From Streptomyces aureoverticillatus (GTDB taxonomy: Bacteria > Actinomycetota > Actinomycetes > Streptomycetales > Streptomycetaceae): a DNA stretch of 64,000 bases. The stretch's first letter is position 1, and each line of letters starts with the position of its first letter. This document shows, one piece after another, positions 50,741 through 59,204 of the stretch. The notes below the pieces were generated by a model that made no database searches, was not told where the DNA came from, and saw only the letters and a program-made list of their open reading frames with translations. Position numbers and translations under genes: made by a program. The stretch lies in contig NZ_BMSY01000007.1 of NCBI RefSeq assembly GCF_014649395.1, forward strand, positions 434,001 through 498,000, given 5' to 3'.

Positions 50741-53700
50741 ATGCGCTTTCGCGGGAAGTCCATCCGCCGGAAGATCGTGGCATTGCTGCTCGTGCCGCTC
50801 GTGTCCCTCACGGCGATCTGGGGCTTTGCCACCTTCCTCACGGGGCGCGAGGCGAACAAGCTGATCGACACCGCCCACATCATCGACGACCTGGCCGCCC
50901 CCATCCAGGACACCGCCCAAGTGGTCCAGGAAGAGCGGCGCCAGACCCTCGTCTATCTGGCGGACCCCCGCGCCTCGGACGCCCTCGCCGCGCTGCGCCG
51001 CAGCCGTGTGGCCACCGACAAACATGTGGCCGAGGTCGAGTCCAAGGCGAAGAGCTCCGACTCCCGCGATGCCCTCGACGGCCGGTCCGAAGAGCGACTG
51101 AACGTCGCCCTCGATGCCTTCAAAGGGCTCGACGCGCTGCGCCGCACGGTCGAGGAAGGCACGATCAGCCGCGACAAGGCGCTGAAGATGTACACGCGCC
51201 TGATCGACCCCTGCTTCGGCTTCCTGATGACGCTCAACGCGCTCGACGACGTGGGCGTCACGGCGGAGGGACGCGCGCTCGTCGGTGTCGGCCAGGCCCG
51301 CGAACTGCTGTCCCGCGAGGACGCGTTGATCGGCTCCGCGCTGGTCGTGGGCACCGTCACCAAGGGGGAGATCCGCCAGGTCTCCGACCTCGTGGCGCAG
51401 CGCACCCTGCTTCTCGACAACAGCCTCACCCAGCTCCCCGACGACGAGCGCGCCCGCTACGAGCGCTTCTGGAACGGCGCCGAGACGAGCCGGCTGCGCG
51501 ACGCCGAGAAGTCCCTGATGGAGTCCGGCGCCGCGCGCGGGATCACCTCCAGCGACTGGAACCGCGAGACGGACAAGGTCCTCACGAGCCTCTCCGACCG
51601 CAACGAGGAAGCCGTCGAGCGCCTGCGCGACCGGGCCCGCCCGGAGGCCGTCGGCGTCATCGTGCAACTCGCCGTCGCCGGTGTGCTCGGCCTGCTCGCT
51701 GTGCTCGTCTCCCTCTTCCTCTCCGTACGCATCGGACGCAGCCTCATCCGCGACCTGCGCCGACTGCGCCTGGAGGCCCACGAGGCGTCCGGCGTGCGGC
51801 TGCCCGGTCTGCTGCGCCGCCTGGCGTCCGGCGAGCAGGTCGACGTGGAGACCGAGGCCCCGCGCCTGACCTACGACAAGGACGAGATCGGCCAGGTCGG
51901 CCAGGCCCTCAACACCCTGCAGCGTGCCGCCGTCGAGGCCACCGTCAAACAGGCCGACCTGCGCCGCGGCGTCTCCGAAGTGTTCGTCAACCTCGCCCGC
52001 CGCAGCCAGGTGCTGCTGCACAAGCAGCTCACGCTGCTCGACACCATGGAGCGCAGGACCGAGGACACCGACGAACTCGCCGACCTGTTCCGCCTGGACC
52101 ACCTCACCACCCGTATGCGGCGGCACGCCGAGGGCCTCGTGATCCTCTCGGGTGCCGCTCCCTCGCGTCAGTGGCGCAAGCCCGTCCAGCTCATGGACGT
52201 CGTCCGCGCGGCCGTCGCCGAGGTGGAGGACTACGAACGCATCGAGGTGCGCCGTCTGCCGCGCATCGCCGTCACCGGCCCCGCGGTCGCCGACGTCACG
52301 CACCTGCTGGCCGAACTCCTGGAGAACGCCACGGTGTTCTCGCCGCCGCACACCGCGGTGCAGGTCCTCGGGGAGCACGTCGCCAACGGCTTCACCCTGG
52401 AGATCCACGACCGCGGCCTCGGCATGGCCTCCGAAGCCCTCCTCGACGCCAACCTCCGCCTCGCCGAGACCCCCGAGTTCGAGCTGTCCGACACCGACCG
52501 CCTCGGCCTCTTCGTGGTGAGCCGTCTCGCCCAGCGCCAGCGCGTCCGGGTGTCGCTGCAGCCCTCCCCGTACGGCGGTACCACCGCCGTCGTGTTCATA
52601 CCGGAGTCGCTGCTCACCGACGACGTGCCCGACACCGGAGGCGTCGGTTTCCGGCTCGACCGGCCGCAGCCGCAGAAGTCCGTGAGCGGCCCCACCGCCG
52701 ACGAGCGCGCCGCGGCCCTCGCCCAGGTGCCCGTCGAACTGCCCGGCCTTCCGGCGTCTCTCCTGGACGGACCCGTCGAGCTGGAGGCGCCGGTCGGCAT
52801 GGCCGGGCTCGACGGATTCCCGGGCGCCCTGGAGGACGAGGACAGCGAGCGCGGCGGACTGTTCCGCCCGCGCCGCCGCGTCGCGGAGACCTCTGCAGAG
52901 CAGCACCAGCAGGCCCGCGACGGGCGGGAGTCCGACCTCGCCGAGCCCGCCCGCCCCGCCGACTCCGCCGGCCACGACGCCCTGCACCCCGAAGAACCCC
53001 TGGACGACGAGCTCGCCCCCGGCGGCACCGTGCCCCTGGCCCGCCGCCGCACGCCGAAGCTGGTCTCCTCGCACGGCCGCCGCGTGGGCCCCACGCCCAC
53101 CCGCGACACAGTGGGCCCCACACGCACCCGCGGCACAGACGCAGCCGACGACGCCGACCAGGCGAGCGACGACACCCCCGCACGCCGCGGCCCCAACGGC
53201 GCCGGACGCCCCGGCCGGGGCCCCGCGCGGGACACGCGACCGACGGGTCAGGCGTCCCCGGACACCCGGCCGGACATCGGCCCCGCGCGCGGGGCACCCG
53301 ACCGGCGCGTACGGGACGGGCTCGGCACCTCCGCGCGGGATGCCGTCGACGCCTCCGGAGACGCCGGTCTCGGCCTGCCGCGCCGCCCCCGTCCGGACGA
53401 GGGCTGGCCCGACCTCACCCCGCCGCGTCCCCTGGGCCCGGACGGCCCGGCCGGGGCGCAGCCGCTCCTGCCCCGGCGCCGCCCGATGACGGATGCCCCG
53501 CGCGCCACCACCCGCACGGAGACAGCGCCCGGTGCGGACCGGGCGTCAAGGACGGACAGAGGACCCATGGACCGGGCCGCAGGCAGCACGCAGACGCCGC
53601 CCCGCACGGCGGCCGAGGACCCGGTCGCGCCTGCCGCGGGCGGCCTGCCCCGCAGGGTCCGGCAGGCGAGTCTCGCCCCGCAGCTGAAGGACGGCCCGGA

Positions 53701-53887
53701 CCGCCGCACGGAGCTCGACGCGGCCCCCGCGGGGGCCGGAGCGGAGGAGCGCGACGCCGACGAGGTACGCAGCCGAATGGCTTCGCTCCAGCGCGGCTGG
53801 CAGCGCGGCCGCGAAGAGAACGCCTCGGGCGACGACGTCCCGGACGGCGCAGCACCAGGAACGACATCTGAGGGGGACGGTCGATGA
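50741..53887 (+). CDS. cvnA: Conservon sensor-kinase-like protein CvnA
   Basis: 1048 aa, ATG at 50741 after GGGGGAGG. Membrane sensor: helix 1 near residues 12-32, an extracytoplasmic nitrate-sensor-like helical domain (to about 305), helix 2 (IVQLAVAGVLGLLAVLVSLFLSV), HAMP-like linker, and a kinase part without a clear phosphoacceptor His (NLARRSQVLLHKQLTLLDTME), then HATPase with ELLENATVF (about 525) and DRGLGM. The C-terminal 400 residues are disordered, rich in Pro, Arg and Asp. Conservon CvnA proteins act with CvnB-D in a membrane complex like G-protein signalling. cvnB overlaps its stop. Confidence 0.93.
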   Translation: MRFRGKSIRRKIVALLLVPLVSLTAIWGFATFLTGREANKLIDTAHIIDDLAAPIQDTAQVVQEERRQTLVYLADPRASDALAALRRSRVATDKHVAEVESKAKSSDSRDALDGRSEERLNVALDAFKGLDALRRTVEEGTISRDKALKMYTRLIDPCFGFLMTLNALDDVGVTAEGRALVGVGQARELLSREDALIGSALVVGTVTKGEIRQVSDLVAQRTLLLDNSLTQLPDDERARYERFWNGAETSRLRDAEKSLMESGAARGITSSDWNRETDKVLTSLSDRNEEAVERLRDRARPEAVGVIVQLAVAGVLGLLAVLVSLFLSVRIGRSLIRDLRRLRLEAHEASGVRLPGLLRRLASGEQVDVETEAPRLTYDKDEIGQVGQALNTLQRAAVEATVKQADLRRGVSEVFVNLARRSQVLLHKQLTLLDTMERRTEDTDELADLFRLDHLTTRMRRHAEGLVILSGAAPSRQWRKPVQLMDVVRAAVAEVEDYERIEVRRLPRIAVTGPAVADVTHLLAELLENATVFSPPHTAVQVLGEHVANGFTLEIHDRGLGMASEALLDANLRLAETPEFELSDTDRLGLFVVSRLAQRQRVRVSLQPSPYGGTTAVVFIPESLLTDDVPDTGGVGFRLDRPQPQKSVSGPTADERAAALAQVPVELPGLPASLLDGPVELEAPVGMAGLDGFPGALEDEDSERGGLFRPRRRVAETSAEQHQQARDGRESDLAEPARPADSAGHDALHPEEPLDDELAPGGTVPLARRRTPKLVSSHGRRVGPTPTRDTVGPTRTRGTDAADDADQASDDTPARRGPNGAGRPGRGPARDTRPTGQASPDTRPDIGPARGAPDRRVRDGLGTSARDAVDASGDAGLGLPRRPRPDEGWPDLTPPRPLGPDGPAGAQPLLPRRRPMTDAPRATTRTETAPGADRASRTDRGPMDRAAGSTQTPPRTAAEDPVAPAAGGLPRRVRQASLAPQLKDGPDRRTELDAAPAGAGAEERDADEVRSRMASLQRGWQRGREENASGDDVPDGAAPGTTSEGDGR

Positions 53888-54324
53888 CCGCACCGAAGGC
53901 CGACGCACGCACCACCGCGACCGGGGGATCGGGAGAGCTGAACTGGCTCCTCGACGACTTGGTGGAGCGCGTCGCCAGCATCCGCAAAGCGCTCGTGCTC
54001 TCCGGAGACGGTCTGCCCACGGGCGTGTCGAAGAATCTGACCCGAGAGGACAGCGAGCATCTCGCCGCCGTCGCGTCCGGATTCCACAGCCTCGCCAAGG
54101 GCGTCGGGCGCCACTTCGACGCGGGCAAGGTCCGCCAGACGGTCGTCGAGCTGGACGACGCCTTCCTCTTCGTCACGGCCGCGGGCGACGGGAGCTGCCT
54201 CGCCGTCCTCTCGGACGCGGACTCCGACGTCGGCCTGGTCGCGTACGAGATGACGCTGCTGGTCAAGAGGGTGGGTGTGCATCTGGGTTCGGCGCCACGC
54301 ACCGACCTGCCCGCGGGAGGGTAG
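53884..54324 (+). CDS. cvnB: Roadblock/LC7 domain protein CvnB
   Basis: 146 aa, ATGA overlap with cvnA. Roadblock fold: LNWLLDDLVERVASIRKALVLSGDGLPTGVSKNLTREDSEHLAAVASGFHSLAKGVG with the typical alpha-beta order, then VELDDAFLFVTAAGDGSCLAVLSDADSDVGLVAYEMTLLVKR. Expected to bind the CvnD GTPase, as MglB does MglA. Length normal. Confidence 0.94.
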   Translation: MTAPKADARTTATGGSGELNWLLDDLVERVASIRKALVLSGDGLPTGVSKNLTREDSEHLAAVASGFHSLAKGVGRHFDAGKVRQTVVELDDAFLFVTAAGDGSCLAVLSDADSDVGLVAYEMTLLVKRVGVHLGSAPRTDLPAGG

Positions 54325-54333
54325 TGGGAGGGC

Positions 54334-54735
54334 ATGAGCGACGACGACGGGCAGGCCGCACTGCCCCACTGGTTCGACGACGACGCCGGTCCGGTGGTGC
54401 GCCCGTACGCCATGACGCGCGGCCGCACCACCAGCGCTGCCCAGCACCGCCTCGACCTCATCGCGCTGGTGGTCGCGGAGTCGCGTGCCGAGGAGTTGGA
54501 GGCCGACCAGACGCTGTCTCCGGAGCACGTGGACATCGTCGGCCTGTGCCGCGACACTCCGCAGTCCGTCGCGGAACTCGCGGCGGAACTGGACCTTCCG
54601 ATCGGTGTCGTGCGCGTCCTGATCGGTGATCTGGTGGACGACCGACTGGTGCACGTGACCCGCCCCGTACCCCCCGCCGAGCTGCCGGACGAGAGTATTC
54701 TGCGCGACGTGATCAACGGCCTCCGGGCGCTCTGA
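54334..54735 (+). CDS. cvnC: DUF742 protein CvnC
   Basis: 133 aa, 9 nt after cvnB. DUF742 winged-helix-like: VRPYAMTRGRTTSAAQHRLDLIALVV near the N-terminus, EHVDIVGLCRDTPQSVAELAAELDLPIGVVRVLIGDLVDDRLVHV in the middle and the terminal DESILRDVINGLRAL. Third conservon component. Normally cvnD follows directly; here a 3.65-kb oxoprolinase gene lies between. Confidence 0.94.
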   Translation: MSDDDGQAALPHWFDDDAGPVVRPYAMTRGRTTSAAQHRLDLIALVVAESRAEELEADQTLSPEHVDIVGLCRDTPQSVAELAAELDLPIGVVRVLIGDLVDDRLVHVTRPVPPAELPDESILRDVINGLRAL

Positions 54736-54760
54736 ACAGCGCGAAAGCGGGGATTGAGAC

Positions 54761-57700
54761 GTGACAGGCTGGCAGTTCTGGGTCGACAGGGGCGGCACGT
54801 TCACGGATGTCGTCGCCCGCCGCCCGGACGGCGGCCTGCTCACGCACAAGCTCCTCTCGGACAATCCCGCGCGCTATGCCGACGCGGCCGTCGCGGGCAT
54901 CCGGGAACTCCTCGCCCAGGCGGGCGCGGCGGCCGCCGACGCCCCGCGCGGCGCGGGCGACGTACCCATCGACGTGGTGCGCATGGGCACCACCGTCGCC
55001 ACCAACGCCCTCCTGGAGCGCAAGGGCGAGCCGACCGCCCTGGTCATCACGCGCGGCTTCCGTGACGCGCTGCGCATCGCGTATCAGAACCGCCCGCGGA
55101 TCTTCGCCCGCGACATCGTCCTCCCCGAAGAGCTCTACGAACGCGTCATCGAGTACGACGAGCGCGTCGGCGCCGACGGCGAGGTGCTGCGCGAGCCCGA
55201 CCTCGACGGGCTCGCCGAAGCCCTTCGGAAGGCCTACGACGACGGGATCCGTGCCGTCGCCGTCGTCTGCATGCACAGCCATCTGTATCCCGCCCACGAA
55301 CAGGCGGCCGGTGACCTCGCACGCCGCACCGGCTTCCCGCAGATCTCGCTCTCCAGCGAGGCCAGCCCGCTGATGAAGCTCGTCCCGCGCGGCGACACAG
55401 CCGTCGTCGACGCCTACCTGTCGCCCGTCCTGCGGCGCTACGTCGAGCACGTCGCCGATGAACTCCAGGGCGTGCGGCTCATGTTCATGCAGTCCAACGG
55501 CGGGCTCGCGGAAGCCGGCCAGTTCCGCGGCAAGGACGCCATCCTGTCCGGGCCCGCGGGCGGCATCGTGGGCATGGCCCGCATGTCGCAGCTCGCCGGG
55601 TTCGACCGGGTCATCGGCTTCGACATGGGCGGTACGTCCACGGACGTGTCGCACTACGCGGGGGCGTACGAACGCGTCTTCACGACCCAGATCGCGGGCG
55701 TACGCCTGCGTGCCCCGATGCTCGACATCCACACCGTGGCCGCCGGCGGCGGCTCCGTGCTGCACTTCGACGGCGCCCGCTACCGGGTGGGCCCCGACTC
55801 GGCGGGCGCGGACCCCGGCCCCGCGAGCTACCGCGGCGGCGGCCCGCTGACGGTCACCGACGCCAACGTGGCCCTCGGCCGCATCCAGGCCGCCCACTTC
55901 CCCCGGGTGTTCGGCCCGGACGGGGACCAGCCGCTCGACGACGCGCTCGTGCGTGACCGCTTCGCCGAACTCGCCCGGGAGATCACCGAGCGGACCGGCG
56001 ACGACCGCACCCCGGAGCAGGTCGCGGAGGGCTACCTCCAGATCGCCGTCGCCAACATCGCAGCCGCCGTGAAGCGCATCTCGGTCCAGAAGGGCCACGA
56101 CATCACCCGCTACGCCCTGACGACCTTCGGTGGCGCGGGCGGCCAGCACGCGTGCATGGTGGCCGACTCGCTCGGCATCCGCACCGTCCTCGTGCCGCCC
56201 ATGGCGGGCGTCCTGTCCGCCCTGGGCATCGGCCTGGCGGACACGACGGCGATGCGCGAGCAGTCCGTGGAGGCGCCCCTGGAGGCATCCTCGATGCCGC
56301 GTGTGCACAAGACGGCCGACGACCTGGAGTCCGCCGCCCGCGACCAGCTCACCGCCGAGGACGTGCCGGCCGACCGTGTGCGCGTCACGCGCCGCGCCCA
56401 CCTGCGCTACGACGGCACCGACACCACGCTCACCGTCGACCTCACCGAGCCGGACGCCATGACCCGCGCCTTCGAGGAACGCCACCGCGCCACCTACTCC
56501 TTCACCCTGGACCGCCCCGTGGTCGTCGAAGCCCTCTCCGTGGAGGCCACCGGACTCACCGAACCGCCGGACCTCTCCGTGCTCGGCGGCGCGACCGAGC
56601 ACGGCACCGCACGCACCGTGCGCCTGCACACGGGCGGCACCTGGCGCGACGTACCGCTGCACCGCCGCGAGGAACTGCCGCCCGGTGAACGGGTCACCGG
56701 GCCCGCGATCATCACGGAGGCCGGCGCCACGACCGTCGTCGACGACGGCTGGCAGGGGGCCATGACCGATGACGGGCACCTGGTCATGGAACGGGTGGCG
56801 GCACCCGCGAGTTCCGAAGCCAAGACGGAGGCCGACCCGGTCCTCCTCGAAGTCTTCAACAACCTCTTCATGTCGATCGCCGAGCAGATGGGCGCCCGCC
56901 TGGAGTCCACCGCCCAGTCGGTCAACATCAAGGAGAGGCTCGACTTCTCCTGCGCCCTGTTCGACCCGGACGGCAACCTCGTCGCCAACGCCCCCCACAT
57001 CCCCGTCCACCTGGGCTCCATGGGCACCAGCGTCAAGGAGGTCATCCGCCGCCGCGGCACCACCATGCGGCCGGGCGACGCCTACGCGGTCAACGACCCG
57101 TACCACGGCGGCACCCACCTCCCCGACGTCACCGTCATCACCCCCGTCTTCGGCACCTCCGGAGAGCGGATCCTGTTCTACGTGGCCTCGCGCGGCCACC
57201 ACGCGGAGATCGGCGGCATCGCACCCGGCTCCATGCCCGCGCACAGCCGCACCATCGACGAGGAGGGCATCCTCTTCGACAACTGGCTGCTCGTCGAAGC
57301 CGGCCGCTTCCGCGAGGCCGAGACCCTGAGCCTGCTGACCGAGACCCGCTACCCCTCCCGCAACCCCGCCACCAACCTCGCCGACCTGCGCGCCCAGATC
57401 GCCGCCAACCAGAAGGGCGTCGACGAGGTGGGCCGCATGATCGACAACTTCGGGCTCGACGTCGTGCAGGCCTACATGCGGCACGTCCAAGACAACGCCG
57501 AGGACTCCGTACGCCGCGTCATCGACGCCCTTGAAGAGGGCGAGTTCAGCTACGAGACCGACTCGGGCGCCACCATCCAGGTGCGCGTCTCCGTAGACCG
57601 CGAACAACGCACGGCCACCGTGGACTTCACCGGAACGTCACCGCAGCTGGCCACCAACTTCAACGCGCCCTTCGCCGTGGTCAACGCCGCCGTCCTGTAC

Positions 57701-58411
57701 GTCTTCCGCACGCTGGTCGACGACGACATTCCCCTCAACGACGGCTGTCTGCGGCCGCTGCGCATCATCGTGCCGACCGGGACCTTCCTGTCGCCGGAGC
57801 CGCCGGCGGCCGTAGTCGCGGGCAACGTGGAGACCTCACAGGCCATCACCGGCGCCCTCTACGGAGCGCTCGGTGTGCAGGCCGAGGGCTCCGGCACCAT
57901 GAACAACGTCACCTTCGGAAACGACCGGCACCAGTACTACGAGACGGTGGCCTCCGGTTCCGGCGCCGGTGACGGCTTCGACGGCGTCTCCGTCGTGCAG
58001 ACCCACATGACCAACTCGCGGCTCACCGACCCCGAAGTCCTCGAATGGCGGCTGCCCGTCGTCCTGGAGGAGTTCGCCGTACGCCACGGCAGCGGCGGCG
58101 AGGGCCGCTGGCGGGGCGGGGACGGCGCCGTACGCCGCATCCGCTTCCGGGAGCCCATGACGGTCTCCACGCTGTCCCAGCACCGCGTGGTGCCGCCCTA
58201 CGGCATGGCGGGCGGCGAGCCGGGCGCGCTCGGCTCGGGCCGCGTGGAGCGTGCCGACGGCGGCGTCGCGCGGCTCGCCGGCAGCGACTCGGCCGACGCG
58301 GGACCCGGCGACGTACTCGTGATCGAAACCCCGGGCGGCGGCGGGTACGGACCGCCACCGCACGGCACCACCGGCGCACATGCCACATCCGACGCAGCAC
58401 GCCCCAACTGA
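54761..58411 (+). CDS. Hydantoinase/5-oxoprolinase (fused HyuA-HyuB, full length), inserted in the conservon
   Basis: 1216 aa from GTG at 54761, 25 nt after cvnC. The N-terminal HyuA half has FWVDRGGTFTDVVARRPDGG (residues 5-24), MGTTVATNALLERKG, SGPAGGIVGMARM and GFDMGGTSTDVS, an actin-like ATPase; the C-terminal HyuB half from about 690 has LEVFNNLFMSIAEQMG, AVNDPYHGGTHLPDVTV and the final GGGGYGPPP. Length and order fit eukaryotic-type ATP-dependent 5-oxoprolinase (L-pyroglutamate to glutamate). There is a second, unrelated oxoprolinase (pxpABC) 27 kb away. Codon use is like neighbours, so no recent transfer is visible. Confidence 0.93.
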   Translation: MTGWQFWVDRGGTFTDVVARRPDGGLLTHKLLSDNPARYADAAVAGIRELLAQAGAAAADAPRGAGDVPIDVVRMGTTVATNALLERKGEPTALVITRGFRDALRIAYQNRPRIFARDIVLPEELYERVIEYDERVGADGEVLREPDLDGLAEALRKAYDDGIRAVAVVCMHSHLYPAHEQAAGDLARRTGFPQISLSSEASPLMKLVPRGDTAVVDAYLSPVLRRYVEHVADELQGVRLMFMQSNGGLAEAGQFRGKDAILSGPAGGIVGMARMSQLAGFDRVIGFDMGGTSTDVSHYAGAYERVFTTQIAGVRLRAPMLDIHTVAAGGGSVLHFDGARYRVGPDSAGADPGPASYRGGGPLTVTDANVALGRIQAAHFPRVFGPDGDQPLDDALVRDRFAELAREITERTGDDRTPEQVAEGYLQIAVANIAAAVKRISVQKGHDITRYALTTFGGAGGQHACMVADSLGIRTVLVPPMAGVLSALGIGLADTTAMREQSVEAPLEASSMPRVHKTADDLESAARDQLTAEDVPADRVRVTRRAHLRYDGTDTTLTVDLTEPDAMTRAFEERHRATYSFTLDRPVVVEALSVEATGLTEPPDLSVLGGATEHGTARTVRLHTGGTWRDVPLHRREELPPGERVTGPAIITEAGATTVVDDGWQGAMTDDGHLVMERVAAPASSEAKTEADPVLLEVFNNLFMSIAEQMGARLESTAQSVNIKERLDFSCALFDPDGNLVANAPHIPVHLGSMGTSVKEVIRRRGTTMRPGDAYAVNDPYHGGTHLPDVTVITPVFGTSGERILFYVASRGHHAEIGGIAPGSMPAHSRTIDEEGILFDNWLLVEAGRFREAETLSLLTETRYPSRNPATNLADLRAQIAANQKGVDEVGRMIDNFGLDVVQAYMRHVQDNAEDSVRRVIDALEEGEFSYETDSGATIQVRVSVDREQRTATVDFTGTSPQLATNFNAPFAVVNAAVLYVFRTLVDDDIPLNDGCLRPLRIIVPTGTFLSPEPPAAVVAGNVETSQAITGALYGALGVQAEGSGTMNNVTFGNDRHQYYETVASGSGAGDGFDGVSVVQTHMTNSRLTDPEVLEWRLPVVLEEFAVRHGSGGEGRWRGGDGAVRRIRFREPMTVSTLSQHRVVPPYGMAGGEPGALGSGRVERADGGVARLAGSDSADAGPGDVLVIETPGGGGYGPPPHGTTGAHATSDAARPN

Positions 58412-58451
58412 CGTACGCGATACCACTGATGACTGATGCAGGAGAAGAGCA

Positions 58452-59057
58452 ATGATCTTCAAGCGTTCTGAGCGCGGTACGGCCCCCGTCGAGCCGGTCA
58501 CGCTGAAGATCCTGGTGGCGGGCGGTTTCGGCGTGGGCAAGACGACCCTCGTCGGTGCGGTCAGCGAGATCAAGCCACTGCGCACGGAGGAGAACCTCAG
58601 CGAGGCCGGGCGGCCCGTCGACGACACCAACGGCGTCCCGGGCAAGCACACCACCACCGTGGCCATGGACTTCGGCCGGATCACGCTGCGCGAAGACCTG
58701 GTCCTGTACCTCTTCGGCACCCCCGGACAGGACCGCTTCTGGTTCCTCTGGGACGAGCTGGCCACCGGGGCGCTCGGAGCCGTGGTGCTCGCCGACACCC
58801 GCCGCCTGGAGGACTGCTTCGCCGCCGTCGACTACTTCGAACGCCGCTCCATACCGTTCGTCGTCGGCGTCAACTGCTTCGAAGGAGCCACGCGTTACCC
58901 CTCCGACGCGGTACGCCACGCCCTGGACCTCGACGAGAAGACCCCTGTGGTGCTGTGCGACGCGCGCGAGAAGGAGTCCGTCAAGGAGGTCCTGATCGAC
59001 GTCGTCGAGCACGCGATGGCCATCGGCGCGGCGGCCAGGGAGCCGGTCGCCACCTGA
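58452..59057 (+). CDS. cvnD: Conservon small GTPase CvnD
   Basis: 201 aa, ATG at 58452, 40 nt after the oxoprolinase stop. Ras-like GTPase of the MglA/CvnD group: P-loop GGFGVGKTT (residues 24-32), switch I region with the conserved Thr, FGTPGQDRFWFLWDEL as G3 (PGQ replacing the classic DxxG), and VGVNCFEG/CDARE as G4/G5-like parts. Likely switches under CvnB/CvnC/CvnA control at the membrane. The only conservon gene separated from its partners here. Confidence 0.94.
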   Translation: MIFKRSERGTAPVEPVTLKILVAGGFGVGKTTLVGAVSEIKPLRTEENLSEAGRPVDDTNGVPGKHTTTVAMDFGRITLREDLVLYLFGTPGQDRFWFLWDELATGALGAVVLADTRRLEDCFAAVDYFERRSIPFVVGVNCFEGATRYPSDAVRHALDLDEKTPVVLCDAREKESVKEVLIDVVEHAMAIGAAAREPVAT

Positions 59058-59068
59058 CGCCGCCGTCA

Positions 59069-59102
59069 CGGCCCGTACCCTCGCCGACCGGGGTACGGGC
59101 CG
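59069..59102 (+). terminator. Conservon terminator
   Basis: Perfect 12-bp stem CGGCCCGTACCC / GGGTACGGGCCG with a 10-nt loop, 11 nt after the cvnD stop. Confidence 0.8.
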
Positions 59103-59150
59103 CGTACTGGCCACGCGCGCGTGCGGCCGGGCGACCGTCCACGCGCGCGT

Positions 59151-59201
59151 GCTTGCCGCACGCGCCCCGGCCGGGGCGAAGGCCGGGGCCGCGCGGCAAG
59201 C
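59151..59201 (-). terminator. glpK terminator
   Basis: GCTTGCCGC (59151-59159) pairs with GCGGCAAGC (59193-59201), and inside it GCCCCGGCC pairs with GGCCGGGGC. It ends 3 nt after the glpK stop on the minus strand. Confidence 0.75.
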
Positions 59202-59204
59202 GCC

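Noticed and set aside
50471..53074. 867-aa minus-strand frame over cvnA
   Set aside because: Antisense shadow of a gene with clear HATPase and membrane features; His/Glu/Val-rich composition without known domains.
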